Assembly: GCA_963971225.1 (NCBI GenBank)
Contig: OZ020268.1
Coordinates: 40,865,348 to 40,929,347, forward strand
Direction of reading: 5' to 3'
Length of the DNA stretch: 64,000 bases
Source: Melieria omissa
Lineage: Eukaryota > Arthropoda > Insecta > Diptera > Ulidiidae
In this document: piece after piece, positions 1 through 12,195 of the stretch
How the letters are laid out: every line of letters begins with the position of its first letter
How positions within the stretch are numbered: position 1 is the stretch's first letter
Program-made: the position numbers and the translations under genes
Notes under the pieces: generated by a model
Told to the model about the DNA's origin: nothing
Seen by the model: the letters and a program-made list of their open reading frames with translations, nothing else
Databases searched by the model: none

Positions 1-1322
1 GTAAGCTGAGCTGCCTAAAGAGACGTTATGCCATTTAATCACAACATCGCTGGCATTAATTATCTCGCATTTCCTTGCGCTGTCTCGCCCCGAACCCACT
101 CTCAGCCCTCTTTGGGCGCTGCGTGCCTTTTGAATTTGCCGACATTGGCAAATCTTTGGAGCATTTTGCTTTACAGCGCCGTGACAGCAGCAATTTGAAA
201 TGTTTTTTAGCTGTTGATGACGACGAGTACGACGCGCCGCATTATCGTGTTTTCGGTGGCCTTGAGTGAGTGTGTGTGTGTGTGTTTCACATTTCACAGG
301 TTTTGTTTGACATTTGAATTTGAATTTTGCTGGAATTCGAATTAATGAATTTGTTGAAATTGTTTCAAAACAAAACCAAATGGCGCAAGGAAGATTAAAC
401 TTTCTGCTTACATGGAATTTGAACTCTTGACAGATTTGATCACAAACTGACAGGTAAAATTTCAATTGAAATCATTATGTAAGCGATGCTCTGGTGTTGC
501 TGAAAACACCAACAAGCGTCAACAATTTTAAAACTTAATTCTTACTACTTAACTCTTATTTCACTTAAGAAGACTGTGTGCAGACTTTATAAAATTGTGT
601 AATCCTATCTCACTTTACTCAAGTGTCGTCTGACTGACATCAGCTTCATTTCAGGTAGCAAAACTTTATTATTAATTTATCAGAGCCTCAGAACGGGCAA
701 CACGCACAGTTAAGTTCCCGATGGTTAGCCTCACTTTGACAAATTATGGACCAATGTTTATGTCAGATGATTATTTCCCCAAACAGTTGTTTTGTCTGAA
801 TGTAATTACAACCCCTGAACCTCTTTCGGCTCCACGCAACTCTTGAACGTCTGGATTTCCTTTCAGTCAAAATGCAGCAATTTTATTTACTAACCCATTG
901 CTGCCGGGTACGAGTTCCGCCAATACAATTTTGATAAAATTTCATACACGACCTGGAATTGATCCAAAATGATCAGAAACAAAATTTCAGCTCTCTCTCT
1001 CTGCATGTTGCTGAGATATTCGTTGGGTATTTTGTACCCATTAGGCAGCAATGGTAGCTTTCTTCCATACTTTTTAAAGTGATCAGCTAAACACGTGAAC
1101 AAAAGAAGTATTGTTTACAGGTGAGTTACGTTTCTCCACATTTTCCACCTCCGGAAAATTCACAATTTTTGAAGTCTCTTAACTCTAGCTAGATGGCGGA
1201 ATTTTAGGGTGACCTTCACTAGATTAAGAGCTTAACTTTTTCTTCTTTCAACTGTCTTTCAAGTCACTTAAGTTTGGCTTAGGGCAAACAGGATACGGAT
1301 GTGATATGGATTTGATAGGGAT

Positions 1323-2397
1323 ATGGATATGGATATGAATATGGATATGAATATGAATATGAATATGAATATGAATATGAATATGAATATGAATATGAAT
1401 ATGAATATGAATATGAATATGAATATGAATATGAATATGAATATGAATATGAATATGAATATGAATATGAATATGAATATGAATATGAATATGAATATGA
1501 ATATGAATATGAATATGAATATGAATATGAATATGAATATGAATATGAATATGAATATGAATATGAATATGAATATGAATATGAATATGAATATGAATAT
1601 GAATATGAATATGAATATGAATATGAATATGAATATGAATATGAATATGAATATGAATATGAATATGAATATGAATATGAATATGAATATGAATATGAAT
1701 ATGAATATGAATATGAATATGAATATGAATATGAATATGAATATGAATATGAATATGAATATGAATATGAATATGAATATGAATATGAATATGAATATGA
1801 ATATGAATATGAATATGAATATGAATATGAATATGAATATGAATATGAATATGAATATGAATATGAATATGAATATGAATATGAATATGAATATGAATAT
1901 GAATATGAATATGAATATGAATATGAATATGAATATGAATATGAATATGAATATGAATATGAATATGAATATGAATATGAATATGAATATGAATATGAAT
2001 ATGAATATGAATATGAATATGAATATGAATATGAATATGAATATGAATATGAATATGAATATGAATATGAATATGAATATGAATATGAATATGAATATGA
2101 ATATGAATATGAATATGAATATGAATATGAATATGAATATGAATATGAATATGAATATGAATATGAATATGAATATGAATATGAATATGAATATGAATAT
2201 GAATATGAATATGAATATGAATATGAATATGAATATGAATATGAATATGAATATGAATATGAATATGAATATGAATATGAATATGAATATGAATATGAAT
2301 ATGAATATGAATATGAATATAAATATGAATATGAATATGAATATGAATATGAATATGAATATGAATATGAATATGAATATGAATATGAATATGAATA
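1323..2397. repeat. About 1.07-kb hexanucleotide array (GAATAT)n
   Basis: About 179 head-to-tail copies of a six-base unit (GAATAT read on +). The array is almost perfect: one A-for-G change near 2321 is the only interior variant I saw, while the left edge (1300-1350) mixes in GGATAT units. Because six is a multiple of three, both strands read as long two-residue repeats (Met-Asn on +, Ile-Phe on -). These are by-products and not genes. It lies in an intron of Pde9. Confidence 0.97.
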
Positions 2398-5067
2398 CGT
2401 TAATTACGTTAATCGGTTGTGTTGTTCTGCCAGGGTAGGTGATTGATTCATTCAGTATGTTGTATTCAATACTGTGACCGCTTGAAGTTTGTATTAATTG
2501 AAGCACCAGCTCTATCTGCTTACCCACCCGTTCGTGTAGTAAGCTGTCTAATCTTCCATACTTCCGCCACAGCTTATGACACTTTCGCTTTGTCTTGAAT
2601 AGTCTATCAACGATTTAGCAATTTAACCACACAATCCATACAACAATTTAATCAACTAAAACAGCTTCTAGCAGTTTCATTAAACAATTATTTCCAGCAC
2701 TTGAGTCAGTCGTCCTAACACACACACACACACACAACACATATATATATAAAATCAATTTCACAGACATTAAAACTCCACAAACTTCGCTCGCATCACA
2801 TTCGTTCGTCCCTTATTCAAGTGGCTAAATTAATAGAATTCAGCGATATTTTATTTTCCAATTAGTGTCACTTTTTCAGTTACCATCGAGCGAGGGGCTC
2901 AACTAATTTGCATTACTGTCAACGCAACCACAGATACAACTCCATACAAACACACACACACAGATACATGCGAACAGTTGGCTTGGATATGGATGCTGGA
3001 TGTTCTGTTGTTTCCCAATGCTCGTTTTCTTCATTGGCACCGCTTTCTCTCTTTTTCACCCTTTTTATGTCTTCTTCTTGCTGCATTTTTCTGCAGCTTA
3101 GTAAATTTCACCAGCCATACAACAACAACAGGAATTAGCGCATATTTTCTTATTTAAAGTTTGCTCGTTTTTTTTAGGTTTTAGTTCATTAGCATTTTTT
3201 TGCTTTCACTTCCATTTGTGCTGCTTCGTCTAACTTGACTACTAATGCAATTTCGTGCAATTGCACACATCTTCACTGCTTTTCACCCCCCTCAATGAAT
3301 TTGCAATGTCCCACTTTATTGCTGCATTTCGCTACCTTCTTCGTTTTCTTGTTGCATATGGCACACTGTAAAACTTGGTTGTTGTTGTTGCATTTGTTCG
3401 TTTCGTTTACCTTGAGTCACTTCTTATAATTGTTGTTTCCTTTTAACGTTTGCATTCGCATTAGGCCGCTGACTAATTACTAGTTGCAGCGCTTCCTTCA
3501 CTGCACACACACGCACACGCACACACATCAAGTTGCAACACACACTTAAAAGAAATAACCAACTCAACTGGCGCAGCAAGCAGTCAGAAATTATGCAGAA
3601 TGTACTGAATATTCAAACAACTTTTATATCAACTTTAGAAGTTTACATTCGCTTCGGCTAGTTGCCAATTTGTTGCTTTGTTGAGCTGTTGTTAGTTTTT
3701 AAATTTGGAATATTAACATAAATTGAAATTATTTTATTGTAGTTAAATTCTTGACAAACCACAAACTGCCTTCAACGTGTTCAGCTGTTGTGATTGTTGT
3801 TGAAAAACCATTAAATTTACATTCAACTGAACACATTGCACCACGTGGCGTATGAGTGATATTCAATTTTCATTTATAATAATTGAAATTTGAAACTTTT
3901 GCTGCAATTACGTGAATCCGTTTTGATTTCAATACATATACCATTACTGAACTCAGAAAAGGCGAGAAAAATTATAATTTGTTTTTTTTTTTTTTGGTAC
4001 ATTGACATTGCGAACGTGTTTCCGTAGCTTCATTTTGTTGCGCACAAGCAAATGAAATGAAACGTGTAATTAAAGGCCGCATGTGCTCATAGAGCGTTGC
4101 TTCACTCGACATTTGGCGCAAATCTGAAAGCGGAAAAAATGAAGTAATACGAAAACCATGTAAGAGGATACACTCAACATCGACGCCATCAACGACCAAC
4201 CCAACACAACTGGCGCCACTGTCATGTGGCTAGTGACGCCGACGACATTTCAGCCAGCAACGCCCGTCGTTTTGTCGTTTTTTCGGTGTGCAATGACGCG
4301 CATGATTGCGATTTGCGTGCATGTGCACTGAGATTTATGAAAGTTGATTTTGACTTAAAGTTATGAATTTTTAGTTTGACAAATGTTTCTTTGCTTTGAT
4401 TGGTTCAACACTCAGAGATTGATTGCAGCATTGTGTGTTGGGTTGGTTTAGAGGGCAGAGAGTCCCACTTTTTATTTGTGAGCTTTGTACTCATTGTATG
4501 CTATGTACTAAAAATTTTCTTCTTTGTGTTTGGATCCACACTCAAAAAATGTCGCAGGTGAACCCATTCCTTGACAATGCTTGCAATCCCACTTTTGAGC
4601 TGTAAACTTTGTACTCACACTTATAAGTTCCATGCAAAATACTAACCTAAGATGAGCTGAAGACAACACTTGATTTGCTGGGCGCCAAATTTGCTCAAAC
4701 TTAATGAAGGATGAGGCTTCTAGAGCACTTTTCTCTCTAAAAAGGGAACAAATGGAACCATGATTGGAGTTCTGATGGCCTACTGTTCACCATCCCCGAA
4801 GCAAAAGAGAAGTTTAGATTTGCTTTCTAATGACTTCTGTCGAAGCTGGACAAGGAAGAGGAGGAAAGGGACTTTATCTTCTTTGTATTTGTCCTGCATT
4901 ATCTTAAAAGAAGACAAATCACCTGGGCAACTTCTTCTTTGAAAACCTAGTGGACATAGCCGATAGAACTATTCACAGTCTATTCGCTTTTGTAGGGAAC
5001 TCAAACTGGCTCAATGAGTGAGAGAACTTTAAGTTCGATTGATTATGGTATTGCGATGGGCCTTTAA

Positions 5068-5213
5068 CCCTTTCGACCTCGAGTTTTACCCTATGTCTCG
5101 ATATTACTTTTTGGTATTTAAATCATGCAACATTTGCACATTTGAAGTCGCCACGCTTCTTTGTTAGAGTTCCAGAGCTAGTTTACTTTTGAACAATTTT
5201 AGCTTAAAACGGG
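5068..5213. mobile_element. Possible small TTAA-flanked element
   Basis: TTAA followed by CCC at 5064-5070 and GGG followed by TTAA at 5211-5217 bracket 146 bp. This matches the layout of piggyBac-type miniature elements. The terminal inverted repeat is very short, so chance is a real alternative. Confidence 0.3.
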
Positions 5214-6494
5214 TTAAATAAATTTTTTATACATATTTTTTTATTTATAGACAGATTACTTAATATTTTTGAAAAAATACAAAATTATCAGTTTTTGCTT
5301 TTATTTAACCATTATTAAAAAAATAGGGTTTAATCACACGCGCCCAATTCGTAGACTTCAATTAGAACACAAACTTTCGCTGATATTGCTGCAAATGATT
5401 GGAAATTATTTTGGGGATATTAGTAAAATTGTTGTTATTTGCTTTAGATTCACTTTTAAAAATATTAATTTGTTGGTGCCTGTTTAAATTAAACCCATAA
5501 ATCAATCGTAGCTTTTGCTATAAGATGACAATTACGTGAAGTTGGGGTCAAAAGGGCTTAGTGGATTCCATCTTGGGGCAGCAACTCCTATCTAATTACC
5601 CAACATAGTTCAATGTGAATTAGTTAAGCTCAAAGCATCATAACAAAAACAAAATCCCAATGCATTTTGTGTTAGTTTCTGCTTTGGTTTCAGTTCTGGT
5701 TTTTTTCACGTCAAAGTTTTATTAGTTTTCTAATTAATATATGATTTTTTTCTGATTAATATAGAACTTTCAAATTATAAATAACTCATTTGTAAACAAC
5801 TTTTTGGTAGTTAAGTCCTTCGTCTAAATAAAAAAATCCAATTAGCTGTTTCGATACGAAAACCTGTTTATTAGTTGGATCTTTAAAAGAGAACTAACCA
5901 ACGCTCCAATACGATTCGCACACACATGATTCCCCATCGCTCACGACTTTTCCCCATTTCGTTCAGTGTAGCCTGAACATTTGTCAGTCGCTGTTCATTT
6001 CGCACACTGCCGATTTCCATGCCGGATGTGCTCCATTTGCGGCTGTTGGAAAAGTCAACTGCAGGTGTAGGATTTCGTGCATATCCTGCCGCGAATTCTG
6101 CACAACGATAGAAACAAAATATCAGCAGTTAAAAAATACAAAAAAAAAAAGCAAACAAAAAATAAAAACCACTCACGCTATATTTGTCTGCTTTTAGGCG
6201 TCGCTGCCTGTCGTTAGCGGTGCATGCAAATTTCACTCGATTTCGTGCGCGTGTGTCCGCAGCTGCCGCGACGGTGTGCTCGATACATGGCGACACGCTG
6301 TTGGCTTTTTGTGTGCGTGCTCAATTTCAACGATTGCTGCACATTGGCCAAATTGAATTTGAATCCTTAAAGCCAGAGTCAGCTTTGAGGCCGCAAATGG
6401 CATTTCTTCTTCTTATTTCTCTTTATTGCTGTTTTCTCATTTCGTTGCATTCATTGTGAAACTATATTTTTGTTTTTTTTTGTTTTCATTGCAG

Positions 6495-9400
6495 AGAGAT
6501 TCGCGAAGGCATCATTCGCTGCATTCTGGCCACCGACATGGCGCGTCACAATGAAATTCTCACACAGTTCAAGGAGATCACACCCGTCTTCGACTACTCC
6601 AATCGTGCACACATCAATCTGGTGAGTTCTAGTTACATTAGTATAGTTGTTGTTGTTGTGCTCTATTTTAAACTATATTCCATTTCACAGCTCTGCATGG
6701 TGCTGATCAAGGTGGCGGACATCTCGAACGAGGCGCGTCCCATGGACGTGGCCGAGCCGTGGCTGGATCGGCTGCTGCAGGAGTTCTTTGCGCAGAGCGC
6801 TGCCGAAAAGTCAGAGGGGCTGCCAGTGACGCCGTTCATGGATCCGGACAAGGTTAGCAAACCCGGCTCGCAGGTGCGCTTCATAGGTCTGGTGCTGCTG
6901 CCGCTGTTCGAGGCGCTGGGCGACCTGGTGCCCGAGCTCACCGAGCTGATCATTATTCCGGTGCGCATTGCGCTGGACTACTACAAGTGAGTAGCGCAAC
7001 TTCGCAGTAATCACAAATGTTTTTCAATAATTTCTCTCTCTCTCTCTCTCTCCGGCTCCCTGTGCAGACGCTTAAACGATGCTCAAAATAGATCGCGCAA
7101 ATCCGTTGCGGACACCAGCTCGGTGGCAGCATCGGACAACAACAGCGCCATCTCGGATGGCGGCACCTCTGCTGGTGGCGCTGGTGGCGGCGGCGGAAGC
7201 AGCGGTGCGGCCGCTGCCGCCGGCAGCAACAGTGCCGGCGGCGGTGGCGGCAACTCTGGCGGCAGCATTTCACCACAAATGCCGCGCTCACAATCGGGCA
7301 TTAGTGTGAAGTCCCGCCGGAGTATTCCGTCGCAAAAGTCCGCCTCGCGCACCTCGGTCGACGAGCCGCAATGCATTGCCGCCGAACTGCACGATCTGCC
7401 CGAAGGCAGCGAGAGTGGCGACTCAGAGACGGCCACCGAGGTAGACGTAAGTGAATTTTTGTGCCCCTATTCATCCCACTTGAGTTACTTGTGTTGGCCT
7501 TGTTTTGCTGTTTTCCTTACGATCGAAATTAAAGCAACTGCGTAAAAAAGTTGTGCCATTCGTCTTAATTGGCAATTCCAACACACTCACGCACACTCGC
7601 ACTCACACACACTCAAACCCACAAATTGCGCGCTAATCCTTTGCGGCTTTCACTTCACTCGCAACACCTCAACCGCAACTGACCGTAATTAATCCGCATG
7701 CCGGCAGCCAGCTGCGCTTTTTTTGGTTCACTACTTACTTGCTTTTGTTAATTTTTACGACAATGCCCAAACAGGGCGTAGAACAGCTACAACAACAACA
7801 ACAATAACAACATAACAACAATGTGCCACGTTATTAAGCATTAAGCATAACGACAGTACAAGCATAACGACAGCAACAACAACAATAAGAAAACAACAAC
7901 AACAATAACTTGTAACATTCATAATTATTGCGGTTAACATGAAAGTATGCCACATTTTTTTTCAACGTGCAACCTATTCCCTTTCTTTGTGTTTTTCATT
8001 CTTCGTTCTGTGTTTCCTGTCAGCAATGTTGCTTTAGTTGTTCATATTGTTGTTCTTTTTGTTGTTCTGTTCGTGTTTTTCCTTATACAAAGCATTCTTT
8101 GCAATTGTAGGCTGGGCACCTACAGTGCTATGGGCCGCCCAAGTGCCGTTTCCAGTGTATAATAAAAATGATTGCATAATTTTAGGGTCACTTAAGTCAC
8201 ATTAGAACGCTTAATTTAAGCATTATGCCGCAAAAATTAAGGACTTAGCCAAGTCTTAAATTGTGTAATTGTAGATGCGGCCTAAAAGTAAAAAGTGTGT
8301 GCAGCTTGCAAACCATAATTTCTATGGCATACTTACAGGCGCTTCATGGGGGAAGTTTCATATTTTCAGCAAAGCTGGCGGAAGTATTGCTTTTCTGTTT
8401 AGAGAGCATTTCAAAATTTTCAAAGTAATGAAAATGAGTTACAGAACGACAGTACGACAGAACGTTATGGGAAATTGCAATGCCACTTTTTTGTTCAGGT
8501 CGCAAGGTTGGGGTAATTGTAAACCGAAATGGGCCATGAAGTTTTATTGCAGACATGAAGAGGATTTTCATTGCTTTACCGCCATTGTTCAACTTTCCAT
8601 ACGTGGACCGCTTTAGGCAATGAAATTGTTGCTTTAAAAATTCCCTCTTTTTTCTTTAATCTTCTACTCTTTGACGTTGACCGCTTTGGGCAATGAAATT
8701 GTTGCTTTAAAAATTCCCTCTTTTCTTCTTTTGTAACAATTTTTAAAATTTTAACATTTTCTAAGTAAACTAATCGCTGCGCAATTGTTTGCAGGTCGCC
8801 GAGAAGACGTCCAAGTTCAAAGTGGACACGGAGGGCAGCAGCAATCGCTCCAAGTCCTCGCACTCCACCTCACGCAAGTCGTCGCGCGAGAAGCGACCCT
8901 CTATGATCGGCGAGATGTGCAGCGCCGGCGGCGGCCAGCGCATTCGCAACTCCTACGGCAACATACACGGCTACCACACGAATCGCTGCCACTTCAGCTC
9001 GAACCGCGCCGTCAGTCTGGACCAGTACAGCACCAACAATCGGCGCCTGTCCGACGGCCTGCAGCAGGTCATCTCCGACAGCAACGTCTTCTACAATCGC
9101 CAGAATCGCGGCAGCCTGGAGACGACCGCCAGCAGCGGCGTCTGTCGCCTGGGCGAGGACCTCAACATGAATGCGACCGGCGCGAGCGTCGGCAATGCCG
9201 CGCTGCCCGCGGCACTGCAGCTGAATCCCAACAATGTGCCAAACGTGGAGGGTGTGGGCGTCGGCGGTGTGCTGCCCGCCAACATGTCAGCCAACAGCCA
9301 CCAGCCCTGCCACATGCAGACGTCTTCGAACGGCAACCTCTCGCCCACGCAGCTGCTGCAGCCCAAGCTGCATCAGCACTGTTGCGCCGCTGCTGCTGCG

Positions 9401-10153
9401 GCCGCGGCAGCCGCTGCCGCTGGTCACAACACAAACGGCATCGGCATTGGCGGCAATGGCAACGGCAGCAGCAGCGCCGCCGTGGCCAAGTCCAGCTGGA
9501 AGACGCGCTTGAAACAGTTCTCCGACTACTTTGGCTTCTCGTTCGACAAGAGCGGCAAACGCTGCGGCAGCACGCGCAGCAGCCCCTGCTCGGCGCGCAA
9601 CAACAACGCGCCCGGCAGCAACGGCAACGGTAACGGCAGCGGTGGCGGCGGCATCGGCGGCGCAGTGAGCGTCTTCGATCCGCTGGTCGGCAAGCCGCAG
9701 GGCGTCTGCTGCACCATCTCGAATAATCTGCAGTCGCCCGGACTGCGCCACAAGCACAGCCTGCCCGTGCACGCCGACCTGAGCAGCGCTGGCCGGCTGC
9801 GCGCCTACAGCCTCGACGTGCCCTGCAGCAACGCGAGCAACCCGCGCTACAGCAGCAGCAGCGGTGGCGGCGGCGACAGCAGTCGCAAGTCGTCGCGCCA
9901 TGACGGCGCCGGCACCGGCGACGACAACAACAGCAACAACACGCTGCACAGCAGCGGCGGCGCCGGCAGCGAGATGCCCACCTGTCTGCCGCCGCCAATA
10001 CGCATCGGCAGCGTCGACGCCAGCGACACCATTCTGATCACGACCGGCCTCCCGCGCGTCATCACGCCAGCCCAGCTCGGCGAGGCCGAACCGAGCCTGA
10101 GCATCGACCTGGGCATGGCCAGCGGCTCGTCGTACGACCCGCCGAAGATTTGA
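6495..10153 (+). CDS. Pde9: PDE9-type cGMP phosphodiesterase, 3' part (four exons)
   Basis: Coding exons: 6495-6621, 6691-6986, 7068-7446 and 8795-10153, giving 719 residues to the first stop. All junctions are GT-AG and keep frame. The first 140 or so residues are the C-terminal half of a class I cyclic-nucleotide phosphodiesterase domain of the PDE9 type, with ATDMARHNEILTQFKE, a metal-binding Asp in VADISNE (codon 6718-6720), AEPWLDRLLQEFF, EKSEGLPVTPFMD and the purine-binding invariant Gln before VRFI (codon 6871-6873). Family members hydrolyse cGMP to GMP with high affinity in the cytosol. The HD motifs are upstream of the window. The last two exons encode a tail of about 580 residues rich in Ser, Gly, Asn and Ala, with an Ala run near 9385-9420 and basic-Ser stretches such as SRKSV and RRSIPS that could be kinase sites. 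Coding sequence is strongly GC-rich at third positions, unlike its introns. The stop at 10151-10153 may be leaky; see the next entry. Family assignment is sure; the fly symbol is by recall. Confidence 0.93.
7447..8794 (+). other. Pde9 intron between tail exons
   Basis: The donor is GTAAGT at 7447 and the acceptor TTTGCAG ends at 8794. It holds CAA-rich microsatellite around 7788-7905 and a direct duplication (8606-8725). No other coding sequence is seen. The smaller introns 6622-6690 (69 bp) and 6987-7067 (81 bp, with a CT microsatellite before its acceptor) are unremarkable. Confidence 0.85.
8606..8725. repeat. 73-bp offset direct duplication in Pde9 intron
   Basis: About 46 bp beginning GACCGCTTT at 8606 recur almost unchanged from 8679 (GGGC for AGGC), ending in the same run of CCCTCTTTT. 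The offset is 73 bp. This looks like a recent local tandem duplication. Confidence 0.9.
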
Positions 10154-10381
10154 CAACGGGGCAGCTCGGAGACCACAACGAACTCGCTCTCGAACAACGG
10201 CGCCTTTGCGGCGCTGCTGCAGCAGCAGCAGCACCTGCAGAAGGAGGCGTCGCTGCGGCACAGCTCCAGCTGCAACATGTCCTCCATGTCGCTGACGGTG
10301 TGGTCGGCGCTGGGGCAGCGCCTCAGCGCGCTCGTGTGTCACTGTTGCGAGCGGAAATTGCCAGAGCCGGAAAACGTCTGA
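10154..10381 (+). CDS. In-frame 75-codon extension after the Pde9 TGA (readthrough candidate)
   Basis: The Pde9 frame continues open for 75 codons after TGA (10151-10153) to a second TGA at 10379-10381. The stretch keeps the host exon's very high third-position GC and its composition: SSETTTNSLSNNGAF, a run of four Gln, HLQKEASLRHSSSCNMSS, then VWSALGQRLSALVCHCCERK near the end. The base after the stop is C (TGA-C), known to favour readthrough in insects. No intron of workable size removes the stop. The ending combines a short hydrophobic, possibly amphipathic segment with three clustered Cys, which might be S-acylated (inference). Alternatives are a sequencing or assembly error, a segregating nonsense allele, or recent loss of the tail. 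Confidence 0.6.
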   Translation, partial: QRGSSETTTNSLSNNGAFAALLQQQQHLQKEASLRHSSSCNMSSMSLTVWSALGQRLSALVCHCCERKLPEPENV

Positions 10382-11116
10382 GAGCTGCAGCGCATCGCGA
10401 AGAGGCGGCACGAACGCGCCACCAGTGGTGGCCAGTGCTGACTAGAAGTTGGAAAATTTGCATAGCATTCTTGTATAGTTTTGTTGCCGCAATAGTTTAG
10501 TAGGAAATTTCATGCATTTCATTGCTTTTAGTAAAATTTGTCACATTGCGTGCAATGATTAAATGTTAATTTTAGCGCACAACTAAACAACACGACCCGC
10601 TGCTCGCCGCCACTGCATACAAATTATGTTAATTTAATGCATTTCATAGCAACAGCAACAACAACAACAACAGGTATTGCTGCTAATTGCATTTCGCCGA
10701 AGCATCAGAGCTAAATTTGCCAATTGGCAACAATTTGCAATTCGCGCTCCCAGCCGAGGCGCGAACCATGGGGCGGGACTAGACACTTGACATAAGTGCG
10801 CCACACCAACGTGTTATTGTAATTTTAGTCACTTAAATTTTAAGACATTTTATTGTTTTAAGTGTGTTGTAAGTTTATAAGTTTAAAGCAACAACAAATA
10901 CAGCCGAAACAAACACATATTTATTTGATTTTAATTGCGTTTTGTGTTGTTTTCTTTTTATAATTTAATTTGTATATTTTGATTTTTTTTGAGGTTAAGT
11001 TGAGAGGCTGAAGTGAACGCAGGCAGAAGTTAATAGTATGAAATAAGCTATGAATTTTCTTTAACTGTTTTTATTAGTGGTATTCACGATATGTGGCAAC
11101 TATTTAGAAAGAAAAA
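10382..11116 (+). other. Proximal 3' untranslated region of Pde9
   Basis: No coding sequence is seen. Composition drops from GC-rich coding to AT-rich immediately after the second TGA. A weak poly(A) signal ATTAAA lies at 10558-10563, with no clear AATAAA nearby, so the transcript may run further. A CAA run sits at 10650-10675. Confidence 0.5.
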
Positions 11117-11344
11117 TTGAAAACATTTCTTAGGGAACCAGTGTTGCCAGATCAAGGGATTTCCTACGAAATTTATCCTAAACTTGACCTTTTACAAAAT
11201 TTTAAGACATTTCCTAGGGAACCAGTGTTGCCCGATCTGGAGATATCCTACGAAATTTATACTAAAATTCACCTTTTGCAAACTTTTAAGACATTTCTTA
11301 GTGAGCCAGTGTTGCCAGATCTAGGGATTTCCTACAAATTTTAG
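11117..11344 (+). repeat. Three tandem 84-bp units
   Basis: Three imperfect copies, each containing CCAGTGTTGCC and CCTACGAAATTTAT or a variant. The unit is a multiple of three and gives an accidental 75-codon open frame of 28-residue repeats. The units are an amplified left end of the MITE at 11139-11771. Confidence 0.85.
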
Positions 11345-11771
11345 GATATACTTGGCCTTTTATGATCATTTTTAAGAGGAAGAATTGTTTAGCAGAAATT
11401 TTGGGAGATTTTCTTGGTGATACATTTGACATCATTAGTGGCACTGAAGCCTTAAATATTGAAAATTAAAGTCTTCCACTTAATTTTATTAAATTTGATG
11501 CTTAAGTGTTTCATTTATGTAACAAATTATGGAAGTTTACAAAAACAAATTTCATACTGATCTAATTTTGTATATGTTTTGTTTGTTTAAAGTTGTTGTT
11601 GTTATTAAGCTGAATATATATTTATATTTTTTATAAAAAGTTTAATTTCTTAGTTTATAAAAACAAAAATTAAAAAAACAACCTTTAAGAGATTTTTTTA
11701 ATTTTTAGAAGGAAATTTAAATTTCTTTTAATTATTTAGGAGAAAGTAATTTCTGGTATCTGGCAACACTG
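11139..11771 (+). mobile_element. hAT-like MITE, family A, copy 1
   Basis: The left end CAGTGTTGCCAGAT and right end ATCTGGCAACACTG form a perfect 14-bp inverted repeat. The interior shares with other copies the stretch on fatty T/A sequence around GACATCATTAGTGGCACTG (11430-11450), then GTTGTTGTTATTAAGCTGA. The left end is triplicated. Flanking 8-mers do not match, so the ends may have been rearranged. There is no transposase. Confidence 0.8.
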
Positions 11772-11854
11772 CAGTGAAGGTCCTTTAAAGCCACGTGGCA
11801 TCACTCTGAGACAGCTTCAAGATCAGAGCACCAGATTAGTGCTTAACCCTTAGG

Positions 11855-11995
11855 CATTGGCGCACACGGGAGGGGTTTGGGGGGCTCAAACCCCTGAACA
11901 CAAAAATTGCTGGTACAAAATAGGGTTCGAATGGTATTCGACTCAAAAGTTGCATGCAAAACCCCCCCGAACACGAAATCCTGTGTGCACCACTG
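11855..11995 (+). mobile_element. hAT-like MITE, family B, copy 1
   Basis: 141 bp. The left end is CATTGGCGCACACGGGAGG and the right end is TCCTGTGTGCACCACTG, a diverged inverted repeat. Flanking 8-mers CCCTTAGG and CCCTAAAG agree at six of eight bases. The interior matches the copy at 54030-54186 (AAAATTGCTG, TTCGAATGGTA). Confidence 0.8.
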
Positions 11996-12195
11996 CCCTA
12001 AAGTTAGGTTCAGTTTCCCATGCATAGACCCTAGGGAGTCCCCAGCTGTTAAATGGAGCTAGATTGCCTATGTTTTTAGTGAATTTGAACAGTGACCTGA
12101 TATCTTGCTGGTTTTATCCTTAAAGTGTGAATTTTTTTTCTTAAAAAACCATTGCTATCTGACATAATAATTATTGAACTCGACATTAATTTATA

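Larger units (their letters stand above)
1..6494 (+). other. Large intron upstream of the first visible Pde9 exon
   Basis: No reading frame here resembles a conserved protein. The PDE9 catalytic domain is entered at 6495 in mid-domain, so this stretch must be intron, and the metal-binding HD-domain exons lie upstream of the window. The window opens with GTAAG, a good splice-donor sequence, so base 1 may be the first intron base after an exon; this cannot be checked here. The stretch holds a hexanucleotide array (1323-2397), short CA runs near 2718 and 3505, T-rich tracts, and a possible TTAA-flanked element near 5.07-5.21 kb. The acceptor at 6494 follows a long T-rich tract. Confidence 0.75.

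Noticed and set aside
1268..2527. Long open frames on both strands over the hexanucleotide array
   Set aside because: Two-residue repeats produced by a 6-bp tandem array; no coding signal outside the repeat.
9162..10411. Long minus-strand frames (Arg/Cys- or Ala-rich) opposite the last Pde9 exon
   Set aside because: Antisense shadows of a GC-rich exon; no motif, and the + frame continues a conserved protein through proper splice sites.
10150..10500. Ala-rich + frame in another reading frame after the Pde9 stop
   Set aside because: The Pde9 frame itself is open here with better composition; this is its +1 shadow.
11139..11995. Families A and B forming one composite transposon with the 53.2-54.2 kb locus
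   Set aside because: The spacers (83 and 48 bp) are unrelated and B has its own flanking duplications, so they are separate insertions.
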